Below, in pieces: positions 15,181 to 21,963 of a stretch of 22,532 nucleotides of DNA. A program made the translations under genes and the position numbers. The stretch spans positions 1 through 22,532 of IMG/VR virus record IMGVR_UViG_3300031785_000059. One strand, written 5' to 3'. The notes beneath the pieces are model-generated. The model was not told where the DNA came from. It ran no database searches and saw nothing but the letters and a program-made list of their open reading frames with translations. The stretch is from a virus. Position 1 is the first letter of the stretch. Each line of letters opens with the position of its first letter.

Positions 15181-17076
15181 ATGACGGTAACATTAACAGC
15201 ATTACAAAAGCAAAGAAGAGATACAGCAAGTAATTGGAATAGTAATAATACTGTTTTATTAGCAGGTGAGTGGGGTATAGAATCAGACACAAAAAAATTT
15301 AAAATTGGTGATGGTACAACAGCATGGCAAAGTTTAGATTATGTACCTATTCCTGATGCAAATAGATTACTAACAGGAAATCTTACAGTTGGCGGTGATT
15401 TTCAAGTCAACGGTACGACTACAACTGTGAATACTAGTGTGTTAGATGTCGAGGATAAAAATATTACACTAGGAAAAGTATCAACACCCACAGACACAAC
15501 AGCAGACGGTGGAGGTATCACACTAAAAGGCGCAACTGATAAGACATTTAATTGGATAGATTCTACAGATTCATGGACTTCATCAGAACATATTACCGCT
15601 AATGCACAAAAAGAAATGCGTTATGCAGACGCTGATTCATCTAATTATGTAGGATTTAAAGCACCTGCTACAGTATCTTCTAATGTTGTATGGACTTTAC
15701 CTAATCAAGACGCTGCGGTAAACGGTTATGTATTAGCTAGTGATGGTTCAGGTAATTTATCATGGGTAGATGCTGGATCTAGTAGCAACCCTACTATTTC
15801 AGGTGATATTACATTACAAAATGATGGATTAATAAGAGGTTTTTCTACATTACAGGCAACTTATACAGGCTCTACAAAAGTACTTACAGTTACTGTTGCT
15901 AGTAAAACTGCAAACCATAGATATAACGGTACAGGATCTAGTAACGGTTATAAAATTAATGGATATGAAGCACCTTTTATAACACTTACCGCTGGTAGAA
16001 CATACCGTTTTGATCAAGCAGATTCAAGTAATGCTAACCATCCATTAAGATTTTATTTAGAAGCAGATAAAACTACAGCATATACAACAGGCGTTACTAC
16101 AAACGGTACAGCGGGTCAATCAGGTGCTTATACAGAAATTTCTGTTACTGATACAACACCATTAATACTTCATTATCAATGTTCAGCGCATGCATATATG
16201 GGAAATGCTGTTTCTAGTAACTCAAATGTAGTAAATTATAATGATTTATTAAATAAACCTACAATACCTTCTAATACTAATCAATTAACAAATGGCGCAG
16301 GTTTTATTGATGGTTCTGCATTAAACGCTAGTAATTTATCTTCTGGAACTATACCTGATGCTAGATTCCCTGCAACTTTACCAGCAATTAGCGGTGCAAA
16401 TTTAACTAATTTACCTAATTCAGGTACATCTACAGCGGATTTATTAGATATTGCACTATCTTCTAACACAGGAGGAGGTTCAGCGTCTTTTAATGGTGTT
16501 GCTTATAGATTTAAATTAGTAACTAAAGGTACAAGTAATGCAGTAACACCTGCTAATGCTGAAATTTTAAGAGTATCAATAAATGGTGTAATGCAACAGC
16601 CTAATGATGGTACTGGTCAGGGTGATATGACAGACGGATATGTTGTTAGTGGAACTGATATTATTTTTGATTCACCGCCAGCTACAGGATCAACATATTT
16701 TATTATTACTATGGGTTCAGCGGTTTCTATTGGAAATTCAACAACATCTACATTAGCAGATGAAAGTAGTGATACAACCTGTTTTCCAGTTTTTGCTACA
16801 GGAGCTACAGGAGATTTAGCTCTAAAAACTGGTTCAAATTTTACTTTTAATGCTAGTAATGGACAAGTTACAGCAACATCGTATGCAGGTGACGGATCTA
16901 ATCTAACAGGCGTTTCATCACAAGTTGCTGATGGTTGTATTACTGAAAATTCATTAACAATATCTAATAATTACACAATGACAACAAACAAGTCAGGAAT
17001 AAGTGCAGGGGATATAATAATAGCAAGCGGTGTAACAGTTACTATTCCATCTGGATCACGTTATGTCATTGTATAA
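15181..17076 (+). CDS. Large tail fibre with Mtd-type N-terminus and cupredoxin-like module
   Basis: This 631-aa protein is probably the main tail fibre. Residues 1-52 (LQKQRRDTASNWNSNNTVLL, GEWGIESDTKKFKIGDGTTA) match the Mtd N-terminal type domain that anchors fibres. Residues 60-140 carry the FQVNGTTTTVNTSVLDVEDK and ITLGKVSTPTDTTADGGGIT pattern remembered from marine cyanophage fibres. Residues about 255-346 look like a cupredoxin: FITLTAGRTYRFDQ, H287 in NHPLRF, then HYQCSAHAYMGNAV with C334, H337 and M340. The C-terminal part has short DGSNLTG/GANLTN repeats and ends in IIIASGVTVTIPSGSRYVIV, typical of fibre tips. Confidence 0.85.
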   Translation: MTVTLTALQKQRRDTASNWNSNNTVLLAGEWGIESDTKKFKIGDGTTAWQSLDYVPIPDANRLLTGNLTVGGDFQVNGTTTTVNTSVLDVEDKNITLGKVSTPTDTTADGGGITLKGATDKTFNWIDSTDSWTSSEHITANAQKEMRYADADSSNYVGFKAPATVSSNVVWTLPNQDAAVNGYVLASDGSGNLSWVDAGSSSNPTISGDITLQNDGLIRGFSTLQATYTGSTKVLTVTVASKTANHRYNGTGSSNGYKINGYEAPFITLTAGRTYRFDQADSSNANHPLRFYLEADKTTAYTTGVTTNGTAGQSGAYTEISVTDTTPLILHYQCSAHAYMGNAVSSNSNVVNYNDLLNKPTIPSNTNQLTNGAGFIDGSALNASNLSSGTIPDARFPATLPAISGANLTNLPNSGTSTADLLDIALSSNTGGGSASFNGVAYRFKLVTKGTSNAVTPANAEILRVSINGVMQQPNDGTGQGDMTDGYVVSGTDIIFDSPPATGSTYFIITMGSAVSIGNSTTSTLADESSDTTCFPVFATGATGDLALKTGSNFTFNASNGQVTATSYAGDGSNLTGVSSQVADGCITENSLTISNNYTMTTNKSGISAGDIIIASGVTVTIPSGSRYVIV

Positions 17077-17086
17077 AATTTAAATT

Positions 17087-17725
17087 ATGCCAATAGTATT
17101 AAATGGTGATGGTACAATAACAGGTTTAGCAGCGGGTGGCCTACCAAATAATTCTGTTTTAACCGCTGATATTGCAGATGATCAAGTTACAATAGCTAAA
17201 TTAGCATCAACAGGTACAGCTTCTAATTCTACCTTTTTAAGAGGTGATGGTGCTTTTGCAGAAGCAGGGGGTGGTAAAGTGCTTCAATCTGTAACCGCAG
17301 AAACCAGTACACAAACAAGTTGTTTTAATTATATTGCTACATCTACTGGTTTAACCGCATCTATTACACCTTCATCAACATCGAGTAAAATTTTAGTAAT
17401 AACAAGTTCTCATATTATGCTACAGGGTGATAATTATAGTACAAGTGGTAGGCAGATTTATGTTTGGTTAAGTAGGAATGGAGTAGCTGGCACAGGTGTA
17501 ACACTACAACAAACAAGAGTAGGTACTGAGGAACCGTCAAATATTGGAAACTATAGTCCAAAATATCATTTATTGTTCCCTCTTTCATATTTAGATAGTC
17601 CTAATACAACTAGTTCAACTTCTTATGTAGTTTCATTTGCTAAATATAATAATAATGTTTGGATGTATGGTCAATATGGTGGCACTAGTAAAAGCACAAT
17701 GACTCTTTTGGAGATAGCTGCATGA
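17087..17725 (+). CDS. Tail fibre paralogue 1 of 3
   Basis: This 212-aa protein opens with a fibre linker (MPIVLNGDGTITGLAAGGLP, NSVLTADIADDQVTIAKLAS) and LRGDGAF. It then has the module shared with the next two genes: GKVLQSV, ITPSSTSSKILVI, a variable middle, FLDSPNTT-like (here YLDSPNTTSSTSYVVSF) and the ending TLLEIAA. The shared module is a beta sandwich-like domain used as a fibre head in marine phages, by my recollection. The variable middle (RQIYVWLSRNGVAGTG) is the natural place for receptor contact. Its last codons form GAGATAGCTGC, the ribosome-binding site for the next ORF, which begins in the ATGA overlap. Confidence 0.75.
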   Translation: MPIVLNGDGTITGLAAGGLPNNSVLTADIADDQVTIAKLASTGTASNSTFLRGDGAFAEAGGGKVLQSVTAETSTQTSCFNYIATSTGLTASITPSSTSSKILVITSSHIMLQGDNYSTSGRQIYVWLSRNGVAGTGVTLQQTRVGTEEPSNIGNYSPKYHLLFPLSYLDSPNTTSSTSYVVSFAKYNNNVWMYGQYGGTSKSTMTLLEIAA

Positions 17726-18306
17726 GTCAAATTAAGTTACTACATAGCGGTGGTAATGGTGTAATAATATCAGCACCTGATAGTAACCCTGCTTCTGATC
17801 GTACTCTTAAGTTACCTAGTGATGGTGATGGTACTATTCTCACAACAAATACATCTGTAGGTAAAATTCTTCAAGTTAAACAAGCTTTTAAAAATGATAC
17901 AATGACAAGTACTAGCAGTAGTTTTGTAGATTTAGTTGGATTATCTGAAACAATAACAGTTGGATCAACAGGTGGGACTGCTAATAAAGTTTTAGTAATG
18001 TATAACATAAACTCATCAGGTGCAGGTCTAGTAAAAGATTTTAATATAGTTAGAGGTTCTACAAACATTGCTCAACCATCGGATACAAGTGTTGCTCGTT
18101 TTGCAACTCAATCAATGTTTGTTAATGCTAATCATTTTTTAAATCATGCCTTTACATTCTTAGATTCACCTACCGCTGGTACGCATACTTATAAAATACA
18201 ATTTAGGGCAGATGGAGTTAATGTGGTAGCTATTAATAAATATTTTTCAGGTGCTTCAAATTATCATTCTGTTAGTTCATTAACTATAGCGGAGGTAGCA
18301 GCATGA
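17722..18306 (+). CDS. Tail fibre paralogue 2 of 3
   Basis: This 194-aa protein has the linker SAPDSNPASDRTLKLPSDGD and TNTSVGKILQVKQAF, then VGLSETITVGSTGGTANKVL, FNIVRGSTNIAQP, FLDSPTAGTHTYKIQF and the ending LTIAEVAA. The conserved blocks line up with the genes on either side, while the parts between them differ. At DNA level GGTAAAATTCTTCAA is identical to the third copy. Its final codons give GGAGGTAGCAGC, a strong ribosome-binding site for copy 3. It was probably produced by tandem duplication followed by divergence, which suits receptor-binding proteins. Confidence 0.75.
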   Translation: MSQIKLLHSGGNGVIISAPDSNPASDRTLKLPSDGDGTILTTNTSVGKILQVKQAFKNDTMTSTSSSFVDLVGLSETITVGSTGGTANKVLVMYNINSSGAGLVKDFNIVRGSTNIAQPSDTSVARFATQSMFVNANHFLNHAFTFLDSPTAGTHTYKIQFRADGVNVVAINKYFSGASNYHSVSSLTIAEVAA

Positions 18307-18875
18307 GTAGATTAGTCACCAACGCAATAAGAAGCACCGCAGCATCTAGTGATGCTATGACAATAGATAGTGCTGGTAAACCTTCATTTCCAAACGGAGG
18401 TGTTGGTAAAATTCTTCAATTTAAACAAACAGTAAAAACTGACGTTGCAAGTAGAGGAGGAAGTAGTGGTCAAGATGCTTTTGCTGCAATATCAGGTTTA
18501 TCGGTTAATATAACACCATCTGCAACTTCAAGTAAAATTCACGTAGTTGTCAACATCAAACAGGGTGTAACTAGTAGTGCTTGGGTTAGATATCAGTTAC
18601 AAAGAGATAGCACAGCTATTTATTTAGGAGATACTGCAAGTGGAAAAACACCTGCAACAAATTTTACATATCTGGGGAATGATTATGGATTATCTACTGT
18701 TAGTGAAAACTTTTTAGATAGTCCTAATACAACATCACAAATAACTTATCAAGTTTATTGGGGTGTTAGAACTGATTCTGGAAAAATCGCGTATATTAAT
18801 AGAACTGGATACGATCAAGGTGATTATGCAGCAAGAACAGCATCATCAATTACAGCAATAGAGGTAGCAGCATAA
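18303..18875 (+). CDS. Tail fibre paralogue 3 of 3
   Basis: This 190-aa protein carries the same blocks as its two upstream neighbours: GKILQFKQTVKTD, ISGLSVNITPSATSSKIHVV, YQLQRDSTAIYLGD, NFLDSPNTTSQITYQVYWGV and the ending ITAIEVAA. A 21-bp stretch at 18713-18733 is identical to 17590-17610 in copy 1, a sign of recent recombination or duplication. The final GAGGTAGCAGC is again followed by a start codon (TAATG), but this time it opens only a 15-codon frame, as if a fourth copy had been lost. Confidence 0.75.
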   Translation: MSRLVTNAIRSTAASSDAMTIDSAGKPSFPNGGVGKILQFKQTVKTDVASRGGSSGQDAFAAISGLSVNITPSATSSKIHVVVNIKQGVTSSAWVRYQLQRDSTAIYLGDTASGKTPATNFTYLGNDYGLSTVSENFLDSPNTTSQITYQVYWGVRTDSGKIAYINRTGYDQGDYAARTASSITAIEVAA

Positions 18876-18922
18876 TGGCTATCTTATATAATAAAAGAAA
18901 AAGGATTAAATTATGGCCTTAG
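18875..18922 (+). CDS. 15-codon micro-ORF translationally coupled to the fibre cluster
   Basis: ATG 18875 overlaps the stop of fibre copy 3 and is preceded by the same GAGGTAGCAGC that starts the other copies. It encodes MAILYNKRKRIKLWP and ends just inside the next gene (ATG 18913). It could be a remnant of a deleted gene, a coupling device that brings ribosomes to 18913, or translated by chance. No family is recognisable at this length. Confidence 0.3.
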   Translation: MAILYNKRKRIKLWP

Positions 18923-19233
18923 ATCATGAAGCAATTTATTTAGCATATAAAGATAAAGTATTTTCAATAGATGATTCTCTTGGTTGCTTCGACAAAGATG
19001 GCAAGCTTATTAGTGTTGATGATGCAAAAGTAAAAGAAGCAAGAGCAACTTTAAACGCACAAGAGGCTGCTTCATTATATCAACGTCAAAGAACAGGTGA
19101 AGCTGGTACAACAGATAGTATATATTTACCAATGTCTCAGCAATTAGATATGCAGTATTGGGACAGTGTAAATGGTACGACTACATGGAAAGATCATATA
19201 GCTGCCGTAAAAGCAAAATATCCCAAGCCTTAA
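18913..19233 (+). CDS. Small tail-associated protein of a family common beside marine phage fibres, function unknown
   Basis: This 106-aa protein reads MALDHEAIYLAYKDKVFSID, then AKVKEARATLNAQEAASLYQ, then MSQQLDMQYWDSVNGTTTWK and HIAAVKAKYPKP. Proteins with this start and a QLDMxxWDxxNGTxxWxxxIxxVKxxxPKP ending recur near the fibre genes of marine phages in my memory; some are labelled XkdW-like. The AAAGGA ahead of the ATG is a good ribosome-binding site. Its location inside the fibre block suggests it is a fibre assembly factor or a tip component. No catalytic motif is visible. Confidence 0.65.
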   Translation: MALDHEAIYLAYKDKVFSIDDSLGCFDKDGKLISVDDAKVKEARATLNAQEAASLYQRQRTGEAGTTDSIYLPMSQQLDMQYWDSVNGTTTWKDHIAAVKAKYPKP

Positions 19234-19248
19234 AAAGGAGGTCTTTAA

Positions 19249-19743
19249 ATGGGTTTAACAAAAGCACAATCTGAAGGTATTGCTAATGATGCGGTTGGTG
19301 CGGATCAACTTGCAAGTAATGCAGTTGTTAATGATTCTGTTGCAAGTAATGCAGCTATAAGTGGTAGTAAAATAGCTTCTGATTTTGGATCACAAAACGT
19401 AACTACAACAGGAACTATATCAGACAGTAAAGGTAATATAAGATCTATCCCTGCTAATGCACAAAGTGGGGCATATGTGGCTGTAGCCGCTGACGCTGGC
19501 AAAGCTATTTATATATCTACAGGTGGTGTTACTCTTAATAATTCAGTATTTTCTGCTAATGACGCAGTAACAATCATAAATAACAGTGGATCAAACCAAA
19601 CAATAACTCAAGGTTCTGGATTAACTATTTATAATACATCTGACGCTGCTACAGGAAACAGAACTTTAGCTGGTAGAGGAATGGCTACTGTATGGTTTGC
19701 CGCTGCTAATACAGCTTACATCTCAGGAGCAGGTTTGAGCTAA
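19249..19743 (+). CDS. Short tail fibre / spike-like protein
   Basis: This 164-aa protein has an N-terminal repetitive linker (GADQLASNAVVNDSVASNAA, ISGSKIA) typical of trimeric fibre shafts. A domain follows that begins GNIRSIPANAQSGAYVAVAA and contains DAGKAIYISTGGVTL, FSANDAVTIINNSGSNQTIT and GNRTLAGRGMATVWF. This pattern (IPxNAQxGAYVxxxxDAGKxI...TIxNNSGSxQTI...GNRTLAxRGxATV) is one I recall from fibre tips of many marine phages. It follows a strong AAAAGGAGG ribosome-binding site and overlaps the glycine-rich gene by TAATG, so the two probably work together at the tip. Confidence 0.75.
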   Translation: MGLTKAQSEGIANDAVGADQLASNAVVNDSVASNAAISGSKIASDFGSQNVTTTGTISDSKGNIRSIPANAQSGAYVAVAADAGKAIYISTGGVTLNNSVFSANDAVTIINNSGSNQTITQGSGLTIYNTSDAATGNRTLAGRGMATVWFAAANTAYISGAGLS

Positions 19744-20561
19744 TGCCTATTCAGCAAATGTTGTTGGGTGCTGGGGGTGCTAGTGCGGTAGAATATGCCG
19801 CATCTAATAACCAAACAAATATTGGCCTTTCTAGTGTATTTGGTTCTGATTGGTCTGCGGATGTTGCAAAAATATATACTGTGGCTAGTGGAATAAATGT
19901 TGGTGGTACTGGTGGTACAGCGGCCATAACTGCTAACTCTGGTATGGGTGGCACATTAGAAATAGTCGTTGGTGGCACTGTTACTGGTACAGGTGGAAGT
20001 GCTGGTGCTGGTGGAGGTGGTGACAACTTAAATAATTATGTTAACCCTCATGTAAATACATTCCATTGGAATGACAGCTACCAAGGTCAAAATGGTAGTA
20101 ATGGTGGTGATGGCGGACATGCAATATTAATACAATCAAATAACGTAACTGTTGCAAACTCTGGCACTATTTCTGGCGGGGGTGGTGGTGGTGCGGGTGG
20201 TGGTGGCTCTGCTGCTGCTTATTACGGTGTTCACCAAAAAGCAACTCAAGGCGGTGATGGAGGTGACGGTGGCAATGGTGCTGGCTGGAACCAATCTCAA
20301 TCTAATGGTGCGGGTGGTGCAAGTAATATTGGATATTATGGTGGTACAGCTGGCTCTGGCGGTAATGGCGGTACTTTAGGAAACGCAGGTGGTAATGGTG
20401 GTAATGGCTGGAACTACAACCGTAACCAATATAGTAGTGCTTATTACGTTGGAACTGGCGGGGGTGGCGGGAGTGGCGGTTCCGCTGGTAATGCAGTAAC
20501 CCTTGCTAGTGGTATAAGTTACACAAAAACAGGAAGTGGTACATTTAACGGCTCAAGTTAA
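19743..20561 (+). CDS. Glycine-rich tail adhesin (distal fibre, receptor binding)
   Basis: This 272-aa protein has a normal N-terminal part (MPIQQMLLGAGGASAVEYAA, then VFGSDWSADVAKIYTVASG) and then runs of glycine (for example GGGGGGAGGGG near residue 148, GGDGGDGGNG and GNGGNGW further on) broken by Asn/Tyr/Trp/His-rich loops. This layout resembles the polyglycine type II helix bundle of the gp38-type adhesins of T-even-like phages, where variable loops on the glycine scaffold contact the receptor. Local base composition is richer in G because of the GGN codons. No trimerisation chaperone is visible. Analogy to gp38 is by pattern only. Confidence 0.75.
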   Translation: MPIQQMLLGAGGASAVEYAASNNQTNIGLSSVFGSDWSADVAKIYTVASGINVGGTGGTAAITANSGMGGTLEIVVGGTVTGTGGSAGAGGGGDNLNNYVNPHVNTFHWNDSYQGQNGSNGGDGGHAILIQSNNVTVANSGTISGGGGGGAGGGGSAAAYYGVHQKATQGGDGGDGGNGAGWNQSQSNGAGGASNIGYYGGTAGSGGNGGTLGNAGGNGGNGWNYNRNQYSSAYYVGTGGGGGSGGSAGNAVTLASGISYTKTGSGTFNGSS

Positions 20562-20569
20562 ATTTAATA

Positions 20570-20788
20570 ATGATTTTTAACTTTATAAAAAAGCTAATTA
20601 AATATTATGTAGATAAATTAATTCATTGGTTGCGTATGCGAAGATTTAACTTAGAGCTAGATAATAATATAAAAAAATATCACGAAGAATTAGATAATAA
20701 AATAAAAAAACCAAAGATTATAGAAACTGGTAAATTTGGAGAAGAAGGCTGGTCTATTTCTATAGGAGATGTAAAAGATGGAGATTGA
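20570..20788 (+). CDS. Small basic protein with amphipathic N-terminal helix, function unknown
   Basis: This 72-aa protein reads MIFNFIKKLIKYYVDKLIHW, then MRRFNLELDNNIKKYHEELD and ends in SISIGDVKDGD. The first 24 residues could be a membrane-surface helix, followed by a charged helix. It is not a clear transmembrane protein. It lies right after the adhesin and overlaps the next gene, whose ribosome-binding site (TAGGAGA) is within its end. A role at the virion membrane contact or in lysis is possible, but nothing in the sequence proves either. Confidence 0.55.
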   Translation: MIFNFIKKLIKYYVDKLIHWLRMRRFNLELDNNIKKYHEELDNKIKKPKIIETGKFGEEGWSISIGDVKDGD

Positions 20789-21281
20789 ATTACCACATCT
20801 ACCAGACACAAATAATATTCTTAACCCTCCTAAAACAATTTTTTATCCCCCAATTGTGGAAGAACCTTATCTAGATCCAATTCTTCTTCCAAGTTTGGAG
20901 CAAGTTCAGTCGGGACTTCAGGAAGGCTCGGAATCTTCTGTTGAAGAAGAAAAATCATCTTCAGAGGGGATAGAGTCGCAACTAAAACAAGAAATAATAC
21001 CGCAGAACCTGCAAGCACCCAAAGAAACTTTATCATCTGAATCTGTAGCTACATTTAATTTACCGTTTTTTGGTGAAATGCCAATACCCGCCCCTGAAGT
21101 TATCGCATCAAGTGTTATAGCTGCTGGAACTGCAAGCGTTGTGAGCGTAGCAGGGGGGATTGCTGGACAGGCTGTATTAAATCAAATAAAGAAAATATTA
21201 AAAAAAATATTTACTAAAATTCTTAAAAAAGAAGTCGCAAATGTAAATGAAAAAATGACAAACAAAAAAGATAAGGTATGA
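20778..21281 (+). CDS. Proline-rich protein with hydrophobic segment and basic tail; cyanophage-like, function unknown
   Basis: This 167-aa protein starts MEIELPHLPDTNNILNPPKT with FYPPIVEEPYLDPILLP, followed by a Ser/Glu-rich region (residues 46-75). A glycine/alanine-rich hydrophobic segment (about 108-135, VIAAGTASVVSVAGGIAGQA) comes next, then a strongly basic amphipathic stretch (about 138-152, KKILKKIFTKILKK). I recall proteins with the ILNPPxxxxYPPxV start in phages of marine cyanobacteria; I do not know their job. One hydrophobic segment plus a basic tail could fit a membrane-active or holin-like protein. The ATG is preceded by AGGAGATG. Confidence 0.6.
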   Translation: MEIELPHLPDTNNILNPPKTIFYPPIVEEPYLDPILLPSLEQVQSGLQEGSESSVEEEKSSSEGIESQLKQEIIPQNLQAPKETLSSESVATFNLPFFGEMPIPAPEVIASSVIAAGTASVVSVAGGIAGQAVLNQIKKILKKIFTKILKKEVANVNEKMTNKKDKV

Positions 21282-21288
21282 TAACTAA

Positions 21289-21355
21289 TACAAAGGAAAC
21301 CCTCATCAAGCTTGGAGAAAAACCAAGCCTCTGAAATAGTGGAAAATCCTTTGTA
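21289..21355. repeat. Nine-base-pair inverted repeat enclosing a smaller hairpin
   Basis: TACAAAGGA (21289-21297) and TCCTTTGTA (21347-21355) are perfect reverse complements. Inside, GCTTGG (21310-21315) pairs with CCAAGC (21323-21328) around AGAAAAA. There is no T-run after it, so it does not look like a terminator. It could fold as a small structured RNA or as DNA structure. Confidence 0.7.
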
Positions 21356-21429
21356 CAAACACAAGTAGCTAGAGTTTACATACCTGTACTATGTGGTGTC
21401 TAAACTAGCTACTAATATTAAGTTTGTAC
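21353..21429. repeat. Long nested inverted repeat (cruciform or RNA hairpin)
   Basis: Four helices nest in order: GTACAAAC (21353-21360) with GTTTGTAC (21422-21429); AGTAGCTAG (21364-21372) with CTAGCTACT (21405-21413); TTTA (21375-21378) with TAAA (21401-21404); CATA (21379-21382) with TATG (21390-21393). The outer helix shares three bases with the preceding inverted repeat, so the two cannot both be complete. TTTGTACAAA at 21350-21359 is itself a perfect palindrome. Confidence 0.75.
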
Positions 21430-21460
21430 TTGCAATAAATTAGGGTTAACCACATACTAT
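21430..21460 (+). promoter_or_regulatory. Candidate promoter for the downstream module
   Basis: TTGCAA at 21430-21435 could be a -35 box and TACTAT at 21455-21460 (continuing into TATAAATAAG) a -10 box, spaced 19 bases apart. It begins immediately after the nested hairpin and ends 27 bases before ATG 21488, a sensible leader length. The spacing is slightly long and the region is AT-rich, so it is only a candidate. Confidence 0.35.
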
Positions 21461-21487
21461 AAATAAGAGTTACTTTACTTGCTTAAA

Positions 21488-21652
21488 ATGTCTTTTGAAG
21501 AAGAATTAGAAGCTATAGAAAGAGAAGAGTGGTTAGCACATTTTGAAGATCCACAAATATTATGGGTAACAAAAATATATCTTGATTGGCTTGTACAATT
21601 ACCTGATAATTATGTACCAAGAAAATATATAGAAATTAAATTTTTTTTATGA
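21488..21652 (+). CDS. Small acidic protein, function unknown
   Basis: This 54-aa frame reads MSFEEELEAIEREEWLAHFE, then DPQILWVTKIYLDWLVQLPD and ends PRKYIEIKFFL. It is acidic at the N-terminus, has four tryptophan/tyrosine-rich positions in the middle and looks mostly helical. Its stop overlaps the ATG of the next gene (ATGA), and the same overlap recurs through this cluster, which is good support for real translation. There is no clear ribosome-binding site ahead of its ATG. I recognise no family. Confidence 0.6.
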   Translation: MSFEEELEAIEREEWLAHFEDPQILWVTKIYLDWLVQLPDNYVPRKYIEIKFFL

Positions 21653-21963
21653 AAGCACAACCAGAACAATTATTAAAACAAATTAAAGAAGGACAAATGC
21701 AAATTAAGGCATATCAGGCTATTGTTGATGCTAAAAAAGAACTTTTAGAACAATATTTTGAAAGTGGATTAATAATGTCTAGATTTGAAATTGATGGTAT
21801 AAAGGCTACTAGAAGAAGAAAACCTGAAAAATGGCAATATACAGAAGAATTAAATAAATATAAAAAAGAAATAAATAATGCTATTGAAGATCGTGAACAG
21901 CAAGAAAGAGAAGAAGGATTAGCTACTAAAATAGATACAGGTAGTTCATGGGTTGTTAGATGA
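21649..21963 (+). CDS. Coiled-coil phage protein, function unknown
   Basis: This 104-aa protein is largely helical: PEQLLKQIKEGQMQIKAYQA, then KKELLEQYFESGLI. A short segment FEIDGIKATRRRKPEKWQYT is followed by an acidic helix (EINNAIEDREQQEREEGLAT) and SSWVVR at the end. The middle segment (IDGIKATRRRKPEKWQYTEE) has the look of a small strand pair used to bind nucleic acid or a partner. It sits in an ATGA-coupled chain of small genes leading to a nuclease, which suggests a role in replication or recombination, but no known family can be named with confidence. Confidence 0.65.
   Translation: MKAQPEQLLKQIKEGQMQIKAYQAIVDAKKELLEQYFESGLIMSRFEIDGIKATRRRKPEKWQYTEELNKYKKEINNAIEDREQQEREEGLATKIDTGSSWVVR

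Larger units (their letters stand above)
21282..21487. other. Non-coding junction between the structural and the next gene module
   Basis: No credible gene is present in these 206 bases on either strand. The stretch holds two adjacent sets of inverted repeats (21289-21355 and 21353-21429) and a possible promoter after them (21430-21460). It separates the virion genes from small genes with a nuclease, so it is a natural site for a transcription or replication signal. Confidence 0.6.

Noticed and set aside
20152-20379. A 75-codon frame inside the glycine-rich adhesin
   Set aside because: It is the other reading of GGN repeats (Val/Leu/Ala-rich), fully nested and without a start signal.
20570-21281. 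Lysis cassette (holin and endolysin)
   Set aside because: There is no muramidase, amidase or peptidase motif, and only one protein has a hydrophobic segment; the evidence is not enough to call lysis genes.
21289-21355. Hammerhead-type ribozyme or tRNA in the inverted-repeat region
   Set aside because: On either strand the hammerhead core (CUGAUGA with a GAAA partner) is incomplete, and there is no tRNA cloverleaf or TPsiC-like arm.
21182-21364. A 60-codon open frame on the minus strand across the junction
   Set aside because: It overlaps the end of a credible plus-strand gene, would be the only minus-strand gene, and its hydrophobic stretch is what an antisense read of lysine codons gives.
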